A stretch of 64,000 bases of DNA. Source: Phocoena phocoena. Its lineage: Eukaryota > Chordata > Mammalia > Artiodactyla > Phocoenidae. The notes under the pieces are model-generated. The model worked only from the letters and a program-made list of their open reading frames with translations, made no database searches and was not told where the DNA came from. Below are positions 8,170-20,654 of the stretch, one piece after another. The stretch spans positions 46,853,158-46,917,157 of the forward strand of contig NC_089224.1 in NCBI RefSeq assembly GCF_963924675.1, given 5' to 3'. How positions within the stretch are numbered: the stretch's first letter is position 1; each line of letters opens with the position of its first letter. Both the position numbers and the translations under genes were made by a program.

Positions 8170-11039
8170 TCTGCCACTTTTTAAATGGGATGGTGTTTGG
8201 GGCTGTAATGAATAGCAGGGTGCTTTATGCATTTCTTTGACAGCCAGACTAACATGACAGTGGGAAAAATAATTTGGGGGGTATTCTGGGGAATGTGCAC
8301 TAAGTTCTCAAGCTACTTGCCTCAGAGTAAAACATTTATAACTATAGGTTACATAATCTTCTCAGAGCAGGCTCAGCAGTTATTTGTCGCTTATTTTCTT
8401 ATTTTTGTGAGCCGTTTCATTTTCATGGGAAAGTGTGTGTGTGTGGCTTGCAAGTTGCAGGGCTTTTTCGATTTAAATGAACATGTGACAGTTATCAAGA
8501 ACCATCTCTTTAAAGGTGCTTAGCGAAGAAAGTTTGTTTGTGTCAGCAGAGCTGGATCTTTAAGTCAGCAGCCTAGGGCCTAGCAGGACTGGTCGTTAGA
8601 ATGGGTCATGGCCATTCTTCTTGATGCACACAATAGTGCTTCAGACCACTCGACCAGGCACCGATCGGGATATGTGAAAGAGTCAGTGGCAAGCCATGCT
8701 GCCTGCCTCTGTAGCTCGAGGGCCCATTCTGCACGCCATGATAAACATGACCCAAAATATTTTTTATGGTAGGATTTGAGGGAGTTTTAATGACCTTTTA
8801 ATGGCCATCCTACCACTTAGGTAGCAAGCAAGTTGGTAAAGAGCTTAGAAGAAATCGATCTGCAAAAATGTAGATTAATTATTAAAAATAATCCATGGGC
8901 CACATCAATAAAATTTTCTGTTGAGTAATGCCATTCTGATCTATATCCTAACATTGGAATGTCGTCTCGGAATGTGACTTTAAACAGTAAAACAAAATAC
9001 ATATGCAGACTTTTCATACTTGCATCTGGGGAAATTCTCATGTATGCAAAAAACGGATGTTGAGTGGAGAGTGAGCTGTTTTGTCCAGAATGAAGAAAAA
9101 AATGATATTAATTTAGCATAATTCCTTTATGTTCAAGTTTGATGACCATCCATCACTTTTGTAGCAGCCGTGAAATAGAAGCAAAGCACAGACAAAAAAC
9201 CCACTAGTAATATTTCTATTTATTCCATGCAAAAAAGAAATGTTCTATACTGTATTTTTTCTAACGTATCACTCAGTATATGGTTGGTTGTTAGAAACTG
9301 TAGTAAAGAAAAAAAAATCGTGGCAAATAAGCATTCAGATGTGATACTGAGTCTGTATCCTTGAGGGCGTAAGACAGGGTCATCACTGGAGCCCAGTCCC
9401 TGATCTAATTTTGTAGCCCAAAGGATGATCCCTCAAGCCATCTCCTCAAGACTGGCTACAAGTTTCAGTGGTTTGCATTAGTCGTCTATGTGTGTATTCC
9501 AATTAGAATGCTAAACAGTTGCCAAGGGAAAGGCCGGTTTTTTAGAGGCAAGGGAATGATTTGGTGTCTTATAAATATCCTGGGCCCATCAAAGATAAAA
9601 AGTCTTTTTGAGAACTCAGTACTTTTTCGTTTTGGTGTGCCGCAGTGGAACTTGATTAACTTAGGCACAGACTCGGCTAAAGGTTATGTTGGCAACGTGT
9701 ATGAAAAAGGAATTTGCAGAGCAGTCCAATGGTGTATTGAAGATTGCAGGGGGATTTTGTCTTCTAATAGGGAGGAAGGAGGTGGTTTTGTGCATTTAGT
9801 AATAACCTTTTAAATATGGTTTACAGAAGGTTTTTAATAAATTATAAGTCACTCATTAAATCAGCTCTTGCAGGATTTTTACCTACTATATTAGGTGACT
9901 GTCATGTCATTTTAATGGTAATTTAAAAGTCAATAACTTAGGCTGGCATTCCTTAAAGTTGTTACTCATATCCATAATTTTTGCTATGCTTAATATTGTG
10001 CATTTTAAAAATTTTGGAATCTGGATTTACCTAATTAAAAAAGAAAGCAAATTATATTCATGACTATATCTCCTGTTTCTGATTTACCTCCAAAATATGT
10101 TCATTTTATTATTTTCCTTTGAGCACCAAATAGCTTTAGTTTATTCCACTTAATCATTATTATTTATTTTGTCATTCAGTAACTAGATTGAACTATAAAT
10201 TATCATGGGACCAGAATTTTTTAACATAGCTAAGTCTTGTTCGGTATGCTGGAACGCAGATATTTTTAGGTGGAACAGTACATAATGATGTGTGATTTCC
10301 TTTAGGAAATTTTACCTTGCCAATTTCACTTTTGAATATTTGTTGGAAAAACATTTTTTCAGCAGTTGGTCTTTATCAGATGTCTGACTTCAGAATCTTA
10401 TGGAGATTTTGCTCTCTAAGCACTGAACATAAGGTGTCTCAAGGAGGGATGAGTCTTTGAGCTTGGTTGTCTTGTTCTCTGATCTGCAAAGTCGATTTCT
10501 GGCTGTATACTCCACCTTTCCTACCTAAGTCAGTGCTTCTAACATCATCAGAACACTCAGAAAAAGACCCCAAGCCAAAGACAGCCCTCAGTGGAGTCTT
10601 CATAGAGAGGAATGTGCTGTACAAGAGTTTAGGAAGCAAAATACTAAGCATATTTTTAGGCAAAGCTACCTCATTGTCTTAATTGCACAATTATGGAAGA
10701 GGGGAGTATGGGAAAGTGGAGGAAACATATTTTAGATATTTTTATACAAGTCATCAATGGTTCTTACTGAAAACTCATCAATTCTGCTGGGCTGTAGACA
10801 GTGAAATATCTTTGAAACTGCTTGTTTCATGGACCAGTTGAAAATCTTAATTTGGTTTCATTATTGATGATGGGGCAACTGTGGAGCGTGAAAAAATAGA
10901 AAATACAAACATTTTTCTCATATTTAAAGTAATAGTTTCCCATTTCATTTAACTGTTCCACCTGGTGTTTGGTTTTTTAATTTGATATTTTTATTGCGTC
11001 TTTTAGTGATAATATTATTGTTTAAAAAAATGTCGTGTA
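8170..11039. other. SLC24A2: Intronic, nothing recognised
   Basis: Nearly 3 kb of mostly unique, AT-rich intron close to exon 2 with no clear repeat. Several frames of 60-107 codons (for example 9490-9813) have no recognisable domain. The low repeat content would fit retained regulatory sequence, but nothing specific is visible. Confidence 0.4.
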
Positions 11040-11280
11040 GTGTCATGACATGGTAAGGAGATCCTGGGCTTTGATTCAGGGAAAAAAGGTGTTAGCCCAG
11101 GCGTATAATAAGACTTGTGACCTCAGAGAAGTCCCATAAACTCATGAGCCTCATTTCCCTAATTAGGAAAATGAAAATAATAATACCTACTTCATAAAGT
11201 TGGGAAAATTACTAAATGAAGAAATGAGTGTTCATCAGCTAACATAGTCCTTGTGGGTTGTTCACTAAGTGTTAGTTCCT
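11040..11280 (+). repeat. MIR SINE
   Basis: Diverged MIR core with a CTGGGCTTTGATTCAGGG start, TGTGACCTCAGAGAAGTC, CTCATTTCCCTAATTAGGAAAATG and an AATAATACCTACTTCATAAAG tail. Confidence 0.75.
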
Positions 11281-12352
11281 TTCCTTTCATCTTTTGTTCT
11301 TAAATGAAAAGTGAGTCAGGATAAATTATTTCCAATTTGAGAATTTCAAAATATTCCTTGAAGATTGTAGTTCATGCCAGTGAATCACTGAGTTAAGCAG
11401 GCTGTTGTCTCCCTTAGGGGCATGTGATATTTGTCATATTATAATATTTTTAAGCCTAATTTCATATACAGTGAACATATGCAGGGAAGACATTATTATA
11501 AACTCCAAGGAAACCTTCAAATGCCTTTGTTGTCCTGAAAGTTTATTTTGTGGTTTAGAAATATCTATGCTAAGCGGAGACTTTTGTTTTAAGGGTATTT
11601 TTATTTATAAATGATTGGGACTATCTTCCAAAAACCTCTCCAGAGCTGGTTAGGAATTAAGTTGAATCCTGCAGGATGTGAAGCAGTGGAGTTTCAGGGC
11701 ATCTGGCATGTTTTGCAGTGTGCCTGGCCTGCCTGCTGAGGTCCCCTGATCTGCTATGGTGCTAGGCTGTCATTGGCCTAGAAAGCAGCTGTCCATGGTA
11801 TTTAACTTCTTTTTAGACTTGGCACTGTAATCTGACAGCATGTCAGCCCAGTTCAAATGAAGGGAATGGTCTAAATAAAGATGCTTAAAGCTGGATGGTT
11901 GAAGGCAGGCTACTTAGTAATTTAGGTGTGCCTTGCTTTATTCATTTTGTGTGTTCCTAAAAAGTTGCTTGCCAGGATTATGCAAATTGTTATTAATGAT
12001 CATGGGAAAATCGAAATTGAAACAATATTATAAAATATTCTTCATAAAGTGAAGTATTTCTGGTAAGATGCTAAACCATAAACAATTATATAAATACAAA
12101 TGTATAGTCCCAAGCCTTCTTAATGCAAAGAATATGTTATAAATTCAACCTTTGTTTCCCCTCCATACCTAGTATGTAAATTAGTAAAATTAATGTACAG
12201 ATTTCAGTGAGATCGTTCTTATAGTGAGTATTACTTGATAGACTTGGAAACTCTCTGTCCTCAAAACAAGAAAATATAGACACTAAAATTCTTAACTGAC
12301 TAGTTGCCTGTGATTGTAGCATTCTTTTGAGTTCCTGGACCCAATTCAAACG
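11281..12352. other. SLC24A2: Intronic, nothing recognised
   Basis: AT-rich unique sequence with no supported feature. Confidence 0.4.
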
Positions 12353-13141
12353 TGTAGGGGGTCAGGTAGCGGGTGCTTCCCTCCCAACACCAAGAAATTT
12401 TCAGACACCAGCAGGGTGTCCAAGAATTTAACTCAATTGTGACGCTGTCCACCCAGAGAGAACATCAGTTTTCCACAAGTTAAGGGTTCGGTCCTACAAG
12501 ACTGCCGCCACTCCCCATGCAGGTCACACGTCCAGGTTGTTACCTGTAATTCTGACCTACTGGCTGTAAGTCAGAGGTTCCAGTGACCCCCTCCTCGGGT
12601 TCAATGAATTTGCCAGGGGATCTCTCAAAACTAAGAGAAACATTTCACACACTAGATCGCTGGTTTCTTATAAAAGGATGTAACTCAGGAGCAGCTGGCT
12701 GGAAGAGATGCCTAGGGTGAGGCACGGGGAAAGGCATGGAGCTTCCGTGCCCTCTCCAGGCACCACTCTCCCAGCACCTCCAGGTGTTCACCAACTCTGA
12801 ACTCTGCCATTTTGGGGGTTTTTATGGAGGCTTCATTACGTGGGTATGGTTGATTAAATCATTGGCCACTGGCGATTGATTTGACCTCCAGCCCCTCTCT
12901 CCTCAGTCCCACCCTTTAATCACACAGTTGGCTCCATTGGCAACCAGCCCCCATCCTTAGGTGCTTTCCTAAAGTTGCCTCATTAACATAACAAACGACA
13001 CCTTTATCACTGTCCACACTTAGGAAATTCCAGGGGTTTTGAGAGCCAGGAGCCCGGAACTGTGAACCAAGACTAAATATATATGAGAAATATATTTTGG
13101 TCATCTGAATGACCAAATATATATATTTCTTATAAATCACA
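12353..13141 (+). mobile_element. Solo LTR, probable class I endogenous retrovirus
   Basis: About 790 bp beginning TGTAGGGGGTCAGG and ending near CTTATAAATCACA, so it has TG...CA-type ends. It has a TATA-like TTATAAAAGG at about 12667-12676. The 3' part has features of ERV1-type LTRs: CATTAACATAACAAA, GGAAATTCCAGGGGTTTTGAGAGCC, then CCAAATATATATATTTCTTAT. No gag, pol or env frames adjoin either side, so it is a solo LTR left by recombination. No convincing target-site duplication was found. The exact 3' boundary is uncertain by about 10 bases. Family name not determined. Confidence 0.6.
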
Positions 13142-13599
13142 GTATCACAAGTCTGTTTGTTGATCTAGGGATACAGCAGCATGGTGCTATTTTCCTTGTT
13201 TTGTTTCCCTCTACTTATGTTAAAAGCAAACCCTTCAGTTACTGCATATGATTCAAAGAGTGAAGGAGGCCCTTTGAGAGACTCAGAAAGCCCAGTGGAT
13301 TTTAATACACAGAGGGCAGATTGCCCATGGCTGTTCCCCTAGCTACTCTGGTTCCTCCAGCAAGAGATGACCTAAACTTTGTGAATCCTGGCAATGTTGA
13401 GAGTGAGGACTTATCACCACTTCCCTTCCTGTCTCCTTTCTTCCTCTCTCCTTTTCGCCTCCCTTCTCCCCCTTTTATTTCCTAGAACCAGATAATTTGT
13501 ATTTTAACTTTAACGAGGAATGAGATTGTTAAGTTGCTTAAAGATGAGTCAAGAACATCTGTGTGGATTTGACTGGTTTAGTTTCTTCATTCTTCTATT
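13142..13599. other. SLC24A2: Intronic, nothing recognised
   Basis: Unique-looking sequence between the LTR and an L1 fragment, including a short CT-rich tract near 13430-13480. Confidence 0.35.
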
Positions 13600-15770
13600 T
13601 TCAACCTCCTTTTGTTTTAGGTAAGTCTCTAGTAAACAGAATATAGCAGCATTTTGTTTAATTCAGTTTGACAACCATTATCTTTTAGCTGGAAAGTTTA
13701 GTTTATTTACATTGATTGTGATTACTATTATATTTGGATTCTTTTCTATCATGCTATTTTAAACTTTCTATTTTTTATAACTTTATTTTGCTTTTGTTTC
13801 GGATTGATTTTTTTCTAAATCTGCTTTTCCCATTAGTAGTTTGGAATTTATACATCTTATTTCTAGTCTTTCACTGTTTACCCTAAAATTTTTAATGTGT
13901 ATATTTAACTCAACAGAGTGTAAAGCTAATATCTTTACACTCATGCTAAACATCTTAAGGGCCTTAGAGCATTTTAACTCAGTCTCCTGTCCCCCAATGT
14001 AAATGATTTGAAGTCTACAATTTAAGTTCTACCTTGATGTTTTATAACAGCTTTATTGAGGTATAATCTTCACTTTTTAAATCCTACAAATTAGACATTA
14101 TGCCATCAATGTTTTTAGAAGTATCCACATTTTTACCAGTTTTTCTCCTCATTTCTTTTCTCATATCAGACCTTTTCTCTATGACTTTTTCTTGTACTGA
14201 CTAACATTCTTTATAAGTTCCTTTAGCAAGAATCTGTTAATAGTATCTGCTCCTGATTTTTATTTGCTTACAGATCTATTTTACTTTTGTTCTTGAAGGA
14301 TAGCTTTGGTGGGTAGAAAGTTATTTTCTCATTCCACTTTGAAATAATAATTCTACTGTCTCTGACTTCCACTTTTGCCATTTAAAAGACTGCTGCTGGT
14401 GTGAATGTTGCTCCTTTGTAAGAAGTTTGTCTCTTCTCTTTGACTACTTTATAAGGTTTTCTCTTTGTTTTTGGTGTTTGGCATTTTCCTGATGCCATGA
14501 CAGGTGTGATTTTCTCACTTAATTATCCCCTATTTGTGATTCATTAGACTTCCTGAATTTGAGGATTAGTGCCTTCCACCAATTTGGCCTCTACCTCATT
14601 CTTCCCATAATCTTCTAGAATTCTGATTGGATATACGTTATACCATCTCAACCTGTTCTTGATGTCTTTTAACTACTCATCTTTTTCTGTGTTCTTCTTG
14701 CTGATCATTTCTTTATATCTGCTTTCTACTTTCTGATTTTCTCTTCAATTTTGTCTAATCTGCTTTGGTGCTCATCTGTTTAGTTTCTAATTGTAATTAT
14801 TATATTTTTCATTTCTAGGTTTTGTGGCTCCTTTTCACCACTGTCAGGTTGATTTTCACTGTTTCTTCTTCTTCTATTATTTAATGCCTTCTTTTATTAT
14901 TCTAAACATATTAAGTATATTTATAATTCATAATTGGTATTTCTAGTGTTAGTGTCCTTGCAGATCTAGTTGTGTTGTTTTATGTTTCATGTGGGGTTGC
15001 TTTCTTATGTATTTAGTGATTTCTTTTAAAACTTTCTTTTTTTTTTTTTGCTGTACGCGGGCCTCTCACTGTTGTGGCCTCTCCCGTTCCAGAGCACAGG
15101 CTCCGGACGCGCAGGCTCAGCGGCCATGGCTCATGGGCCCAGCCACTCTGCGGCATGTGGGATCTTCCCGGACCGGGGCACGAACCTGTGTTCCCTGCAT
15201 CAGCAGGCGGGCTCTCAACCACTGCGCCACCAGGGAAGCCCTGTTCTAAAACTTTGAACTCATATTTCTTGGAACTTGACCTGTAGGGAGTCACTGAGGC
15301 CTCGGTTCTAAATGTATCCCAACAGAGAGGACTTGTTTGCTCTTCTCTCAAGTTCCCGGGAGCCCAACCAACCTCGAACCATTCTAACCTAAATGTCTGA
15401 CTTTTTTCTACCCATGTAGTGTGAATTCAGACTTCAAAGCCAGGAGTGAGGCTGTGCTTAGAAATTCTTAAGGGAGACTCTTTTTTCTTGCTCTTTTTTT
15501 CAGTACCACTCAAAACTAAGGCCAAAATAGGCACATTCTACTATTTCCCTTCAGTAGGCAGATTTGTTTTTCCTTATTCACCCACTAAGAGTGTCCACCC
15601 TTCAGGATTTCTAGCTTATTGGGTGTGGAGGCCCCTGAAGTACCTCCTCCCTATCAGGCCTCATGTTTGTAGTTTCCACAATCCCAGTTTCTGACCACTG
15701 GGGAATGGCAAATACCTCAGAGGCAAAGCAACACAGACCCCTCTGGATTTGTGCTTAGTTGGTGTTCTAG
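13600..15770 (-). mobile_element. Old L1 fragment, antisense, split by a SINE
   Basis: Plus-strand text is the antisense of L1 ORF2-start/ORF1-region sequence: TTTACATTGATTGTGATTACT, then TCTATTTTACTTTTGTTCTTGAAGG and TTCTCTTCAATTTTGTCTAATC. There is no long open frame, so the copy is decayed. It is interrupted by a CHR SINE at 15036-15241. The part after about 15250 is assigned weakly. A separate 3'-end-like piece may begin at about 14040 (AACAGCTTTATTGAGGTATAAT). Confidence 0.65.
15036..15241 (-). mobile_element. CHR SINE, short type, antisense
   Basis: Poly-T at 15037-15049, then GCTGTACGCGGGCCTCTCAC, ending CACCAGGGAAGCC. Flanked by an imperfect duplication around TAAAACTTT (near 15027-15035 and 15247-15255). 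It sits inside the older L1 fragment. Confidence 0.93.
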
Positions 15771-16099
15771 GTTCTAAGAAATCCCTGCTTCCTCACTAAT
15801 ATAGTTGGGTAATTTTAAAATATATCAAAGAATACAGTATCCAATAATTTGAGGTGTATATAGTGAAAATGGTTTCTCTGAATGTTTAATCATCATACTG
15901 CCAAAAATTATGTTTTAGACTTTGGATTTGTCAAATGATAATGCATATAACAACGGATGATAATACATGTTTTAATTGTATACTTTCAGAATGTTTAATA
16001 TAGCCTGACGTTGTAATAAAACTCCTTATCAACAGATCCTACCAATGGCAAATTTTGAGTCAAATCAAATGTAAAAGGCAATTCTAACAGAAAGTTTAA
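15771..16099. other. SLC24A2: Intronic, nothing recognised
   Basis: AT-rich sequence without a supported feature. Confidence 0.35.
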
Positions 16100-16273
16100 A
16101 TTGTAGATTTGCCTTTTAAATAATATTTTTACCAGATACTTAAAGTAATATATTCATTGTACAAGATTATAAAAACACATCAAAATACAAAAAAATTTAA
16201 ATAGCCTATAATCTCTCCATTGCACCATCCAGAAATAACTATGAACATTTTTGCATTTATTCTTCCAGACTTT

Positions 16274-16318
<45 letters not shown>

Positions 16319-16830
16319 GCACATATGTACCTATATATCTAAATAAGTTTGAATGATATTGGATATGCACAACTTTAAACTTATATTGAATATATACCAT
16401 TTTAACTTTTTAACTTGGTTTATTATGAGCATTTCCTCAGATCATTAACTGTTTTTCAAAACGGTTATTCACTGTTTAGCATTATCATAAAATAGAAAGT
16501 TATTTTCATATTATATTTCACTACTATAAAAAATGCTACAGCCAGCAGCCTTATACATGAATTTTTGATTTTGGAGAAGCAGAAATTCTGGAACAAAGTT
16601 TATGAGCCTTTTAAAGTTTCTGCTAGGTTGCTACATCCTTGGTAGTGTGGACTATTATCATTTTTAATGTTTTCCAATTTCATAGGTGAAACATTACATT
16701 GTTTTAATTTGCATTTCGTTGATTAATTGGGAGGTTGAAAATATGTTTTTTGAGAATTCAAATTTTCATTTATAGATTGCCAATTTCCTATGTGTCTTTT
16801 GTGTCATTTTTAAAGTTTGCTGTGATGACT
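16100..16830 (-). mobile_element. Old L1 3'-region fragment, antisense
   Basis: Matches in style the antisense 3' UTR of old L1: AATATATTCATTGTACAAG, ATAACTATGAACATTTTTGC, TTTTAATTTGCATTTCGTTGATTAATTGGGAGG. It contains the (AC)n microsatellite. Confidence 0.5.
16275..16315. repeat. (AC)n microsatellite
   Basis: About 20 uninterrupted AC units. Likely length-polymorphic. Confidence 0.98.
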
Positions 16831-17941
16831 CAAAATTCTCTTACAAACATATGCTGAGAAACCCTAACTTTAGCTCTCATACTTGCCCACATTTCCACAC
16901 CTAAATCAAGGCAGGAAGTTGTTGCAATTTTTGTTTTAAAAGATGAATTATTCTAAAGAAGGAGGCCTTGTGACCCAGGAGTTAAGAAATGATGTTCCCA
17001 AGGGATGGGGTGTGCCCCCCCCAACCACGTGACTTTGGTGGATCCTGTATGTCCTAGGACCCTATCTCCAAATCTGGAAAATGGGAGATTTGACCCACAT
17101 GACCTAAAAGATTACTTTAGCTTGTCATTTCTGTCCTCAGCGGCTCTCATCCTTACTATGTGGAATACTCTAACCATGCCAAACTAAAATCTAACACATT
17201 TACCTAAAACAGAAGACCAGATTCTCACCATAACCACAACACCAAACTCTTTTCCTAACCTGGCTTACCTGTAGTATTTTCGCTTAAATGATTTAATTGA
17301 CTTGGCTAAACAGTAATTTTTGTTTAAGCCTGCTTTGGGAGGCAGTTCTTCCATACAGACAGGAGAACAACTTGCACAGGAGAAAATCATTTAAAGTTTA
17401 CTGCAGGACTCTACACCTCCTCAGCTTTGTGGCTTCTGGCAGTGGAAACCCTCAGTGGCAGCTGCATGTGTGTCCCTGGATCACTGGTCTCTGCTGGTCT
17501 CTCCAAAGTCGAGAGAAGAGAGAGATCTGAAAACTGGACGCGTGCTTAATACCCGATCTTTACCACATCAACGTTCTGAAACAGGTACCATCTCCACTGG
17601 CCCATCAGGAACCTGAGGACCAGAAAACATAAATGATTGCCTAAGGTCCAAATTTAGTGGTAAACCGCATTTGAACTTGGGTCTGTCTGACTTCTAAATG
17701 CATTCTAGTTTTCTTGTTGCTTCCTACTGGACAGTTGGGAATAAAGACAAAGCAAACCTCCAAATTAGATGCACATTTCATATTAGGCTGTGTTAAGTCA
17801 GTGACTTGTAAATATTTTTTACCATGACCCCCACTAAAAAATATATTTTACATCTCAATTCAGTATATACACATACCCATGCACATATACATACATATGT
17901 ATATGTTTACATATACATATAAAAATAAAATCTAGGTGTGA

Positions 17942-17944
<3 letters not shown>
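16831..17944. other. SLC24A2: Intronic, nothing recognised
   Basis: No supported gene. Frames of 60-77 codons at 17005-17187 and 17297-17530 have no recognisable domain. From about 17870 the sequence becomes alternating ACATATAC/TATATG, leading into the AT repeat. Confidence 0.35.

Positions 17945-17975
<31 letters not shown>
17945..17975. repeat. (AT)n microsatellite
   Basis: 31 bp of pure AT alternation. About 50-70 bases upstream is the near-palindromic ACATATGTATATGT / ACATATACATAT stretch. Confidence 0.97.
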
Positions 17976-17978
<3 letters not shown>

Positions 17979-19329
17979 TTTTCTACTCTGTTAAAAATGC
18001 TAGTTTCAACCCTAAAATAATTTCATGACCCACCAATGGATTGTGACCTAAGTTTTAAAAAATAGTACTTTTAGAAATTCCTTTTTCTTCCTTCTTCCTC
18101 TTAGTGGGGCAGCCCTTCAAGGCTATGCTAATGTACTGCACAAGGGCATCTGTCTGACCAAGGGGGCAAATAGGGACAGAAATCCAGACATCACTCTACT
18201 GGACAAGCTGTGTGCTTTGGTGTGGGACTGTGTCTGCCCAGGGGAAAGGGTGCCTTTTCTTAATTCCACAAAGGTGCCCTTTAAGCCGGTGGTGGCTTTG
18301 CTTCTTACGCCCTCTGGCTCTGACAGAGACTGATTGCAGGGTAAGGAAGGTGCAGATCAAAGCATGATGTGCTCCCTGAGCCTCGACTCATCCTTGGTTC
18401 CCAATGAGCTTGTCATCGGGTGGGAAAGAAATGTGGACGAAACAGGGAGATATGGAGTCAGAAAGAAGCAGAACCTTGCCAAGAAGGCTGACGCTGCATT
18501 TCAATTAAGTTAGTTACCTTTTTATGAAGGATTGGATTTGTAAACCAAATGATGCAGACACGGTTCTTGTCCTGGTAAAAGCTGATGGGTTTGGAAGGGG
18601 TCTGGGCACCAGACTATATTAATGCCATGTTTACAGCTTTAAAGGATGCACTCAGAATCCTGCACTGGCAGGAACCAAGCCTGGAGAGATGGAGTCCCTT
18701 TCATCCCACACACTGGCAGTCTAACCCTAGTCCAGGTACTTTGCCCCAAGTGTCTCCTCTGAAAATGAAGGGGCTAGTTTATCTCCAGGGTCCCCACCAG
18801 CGATGACAATTCTGTGCCTCTCTGTTAATGGGAAAGAAACAAATATATGTCCCTAATTATGGACTGACCAACAGAAGAGGTGGTCAGGTAATGAAGCCCT
18901 GAAATTACCACCTTCAGAGTACTTTTCTAGTTAAGAAGACGAATGAAAGGAGATTAGTTCCTTTGAAGGGGTAATGCAGGCTTCTTCACCTGTCCATAGG
19001 ATGTTCTTAGAAAGGGTCAAAGTTGCTGGTGCTCTGTACTTTCTCTTTTACTGCTTGATGGCCATTGAGCTGGGCAAGGAGGTTGCAAGTAGAAATAGAG
19101 GTTTCCCCTTCAGCAGCCCCATTCCTCCCACTTAAACTGTCATCTGTTGCCCTAACCACTTGTAGGCTAAGTCAGTTTTATTTTTCCCTGTCACCTGATA
19201 GCAATGAAAAAGATGTTGAGCCACTGCTATTATTTTAGGCATGCGGTAGGCACTGAGTATTGGTGCATGTGTTCTAGGAACCTGTGACTTTGTTTCCTGA
19301 GAGGGAGGATGATGTTTAAGGGTTAACAC
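17976..19329. other. SLC24A2: Intronic, nothing recognised
   Basis: Mostly unique sequence. No gene or clear repeat. Confidence 0.4.
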
Positions 19330-19480
19330 AATAGAATTATTATTTAAGACTGAGATAGAGTGTGACCCTCCTTGCTGTGTGATCTTGGGCAAGTTACCGA
19401 ACCTCTCTGGGCTTATGTTTGCTTATCCATAGATTAAGAAAAAATAATAGCCCTTCCCTCTGAGAAAGGCTGTGAATTTT
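19330..19480 (+). repeat. MIR SINE fragment
   Basis: Core GTGTGATCTTGGGCAAGTTA followed by CGAACCTCTCTGGGC and an AATAATAG tail. Confidence 0.75.
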
Positions 19481-20327
19481 GATGCAATCACACAGGAAAA
19501 GTGATTAGCAGAATACGGTCCCACTCACCCACATATATTCTATTCCTGGTCTCTTTTCCTCTGAGTCCCTCCCATATGCTGTTAGCCTGCCCTCCTGTCA
19601 TTTCAGGACCTTGCCTCACTCCCTAGGCCCTCTTCTCTCTGCCTCCCAAACAGCCAGATGAAGGAGCGATTCCCCAACTGATCCCTAGCTAATAGTCAAA
19701 TCCTCAGTGTTTGGACTTGAACCTGCTTTCCTTCTGTTCTTGCAGAGGGTTTAGGAGAGAAGTAGTTTCCCTGTTTGGAAACTGAACCTTGCTCAACCAC
19801 GAAGTTCTCTCGAGGTCCCCTGTCACTGTCCTGTAAATGTATTTACTCTTTTCTTGTATACATCATCCGTGTTCAATCTTACCTTGTCACATCTCCATCC
19901 GGTCGTGGCTGGGCCTTATGTTGGTTTGCCAGCATCTGTGTTTTCTGCCTTGGATCAAATCACTCCCTTTGACTCAGGAACTAACCAATCCCACCTGCAG
20001 TATATGGTGTCTCGCTTGGTATCTAGGGTAGAAGGGAAAAGGGCACTGAATACCCTTCAGAAACTGATAATGGTGCTGATGAGTGTTCACGATCAAAAGT
20101 CTGGGCCTGAATCATTCACAAAACAGAGTTGCTTATGTATTAAAGTCAAGGAGCAAACAACAAATATCTGACTTGAGAAACAGAATTCATTAGACATTCT
20201 CCAGTCTCCTCAGGTTGGAAGTGTGGCTGTCAGGGCAGGTAAGGGCTGTCAATTCTAAAGGCCAGATCACTCCAGCTGTAGCCTCGAAGTAGCTCTCCTT
20301 ACCATGTAGCATTATGTAGTGTTTCTC
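19481..20327. other. SLC24A2: Intronic, nothing recognised
   Basis: No supported feature. Three overlapping frames at 19775-20171 are uncorroborated. Confidence 0.35.
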
Positions 20328-20341
20328 TCTATTGACTTTTT

Positions 20342-20640
20342 TTTTTAAGATTTTGGTTTTTTTTTTTAATTTATTTTTGGCTGTGTTGGGTCTTCATTGC
20401 TGTGCGTGGCCTTTCTCTAGTTGTGGTGAGCGGGGGCTACTCTTCGTTGCAGTGCGTGGGCTTCTCATTGCGGTGGCTTCTCTTGTTGCAGAGCACGGGC
20501 TCTAGGTGCACGGGCTCAGTAGTTGTGGCGCACGGGCTTAGTTACTCCGTGGCATGTGGGATCTTCCCAGACCAGGGCTCGAACCCATGTCCCTTGCATT
20601 GGCAGGCGGATTCTTAACCACTGCGCTATCAGGGAAGTCC
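20342..20640 (-). mobile_element. CHR SINE, long type, antisense
   Basis: Full long form of about 300 bp: T-rich tail, GGCTGTGTTGGGTCTTCATT, GTGGGATCTTCCCAGACCAGG, ending CTGCGCTATCAGGGAAGTCC. Flanked by a perfect 14-bp duplication TCTATTGACTTTTT (20328-20341 and 20641-20654). Inserted at the edge of an old L1 fragment. Confidence 0.95.
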
Positions 20641-20654
20641 TCTATTGACTTTTT

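Noticed and set aside
12353..13141. A provirus with coding regions attached to the LTR
   Set aside because: No gag, pol or env-like frames on either side and no second LTR copy nearby.
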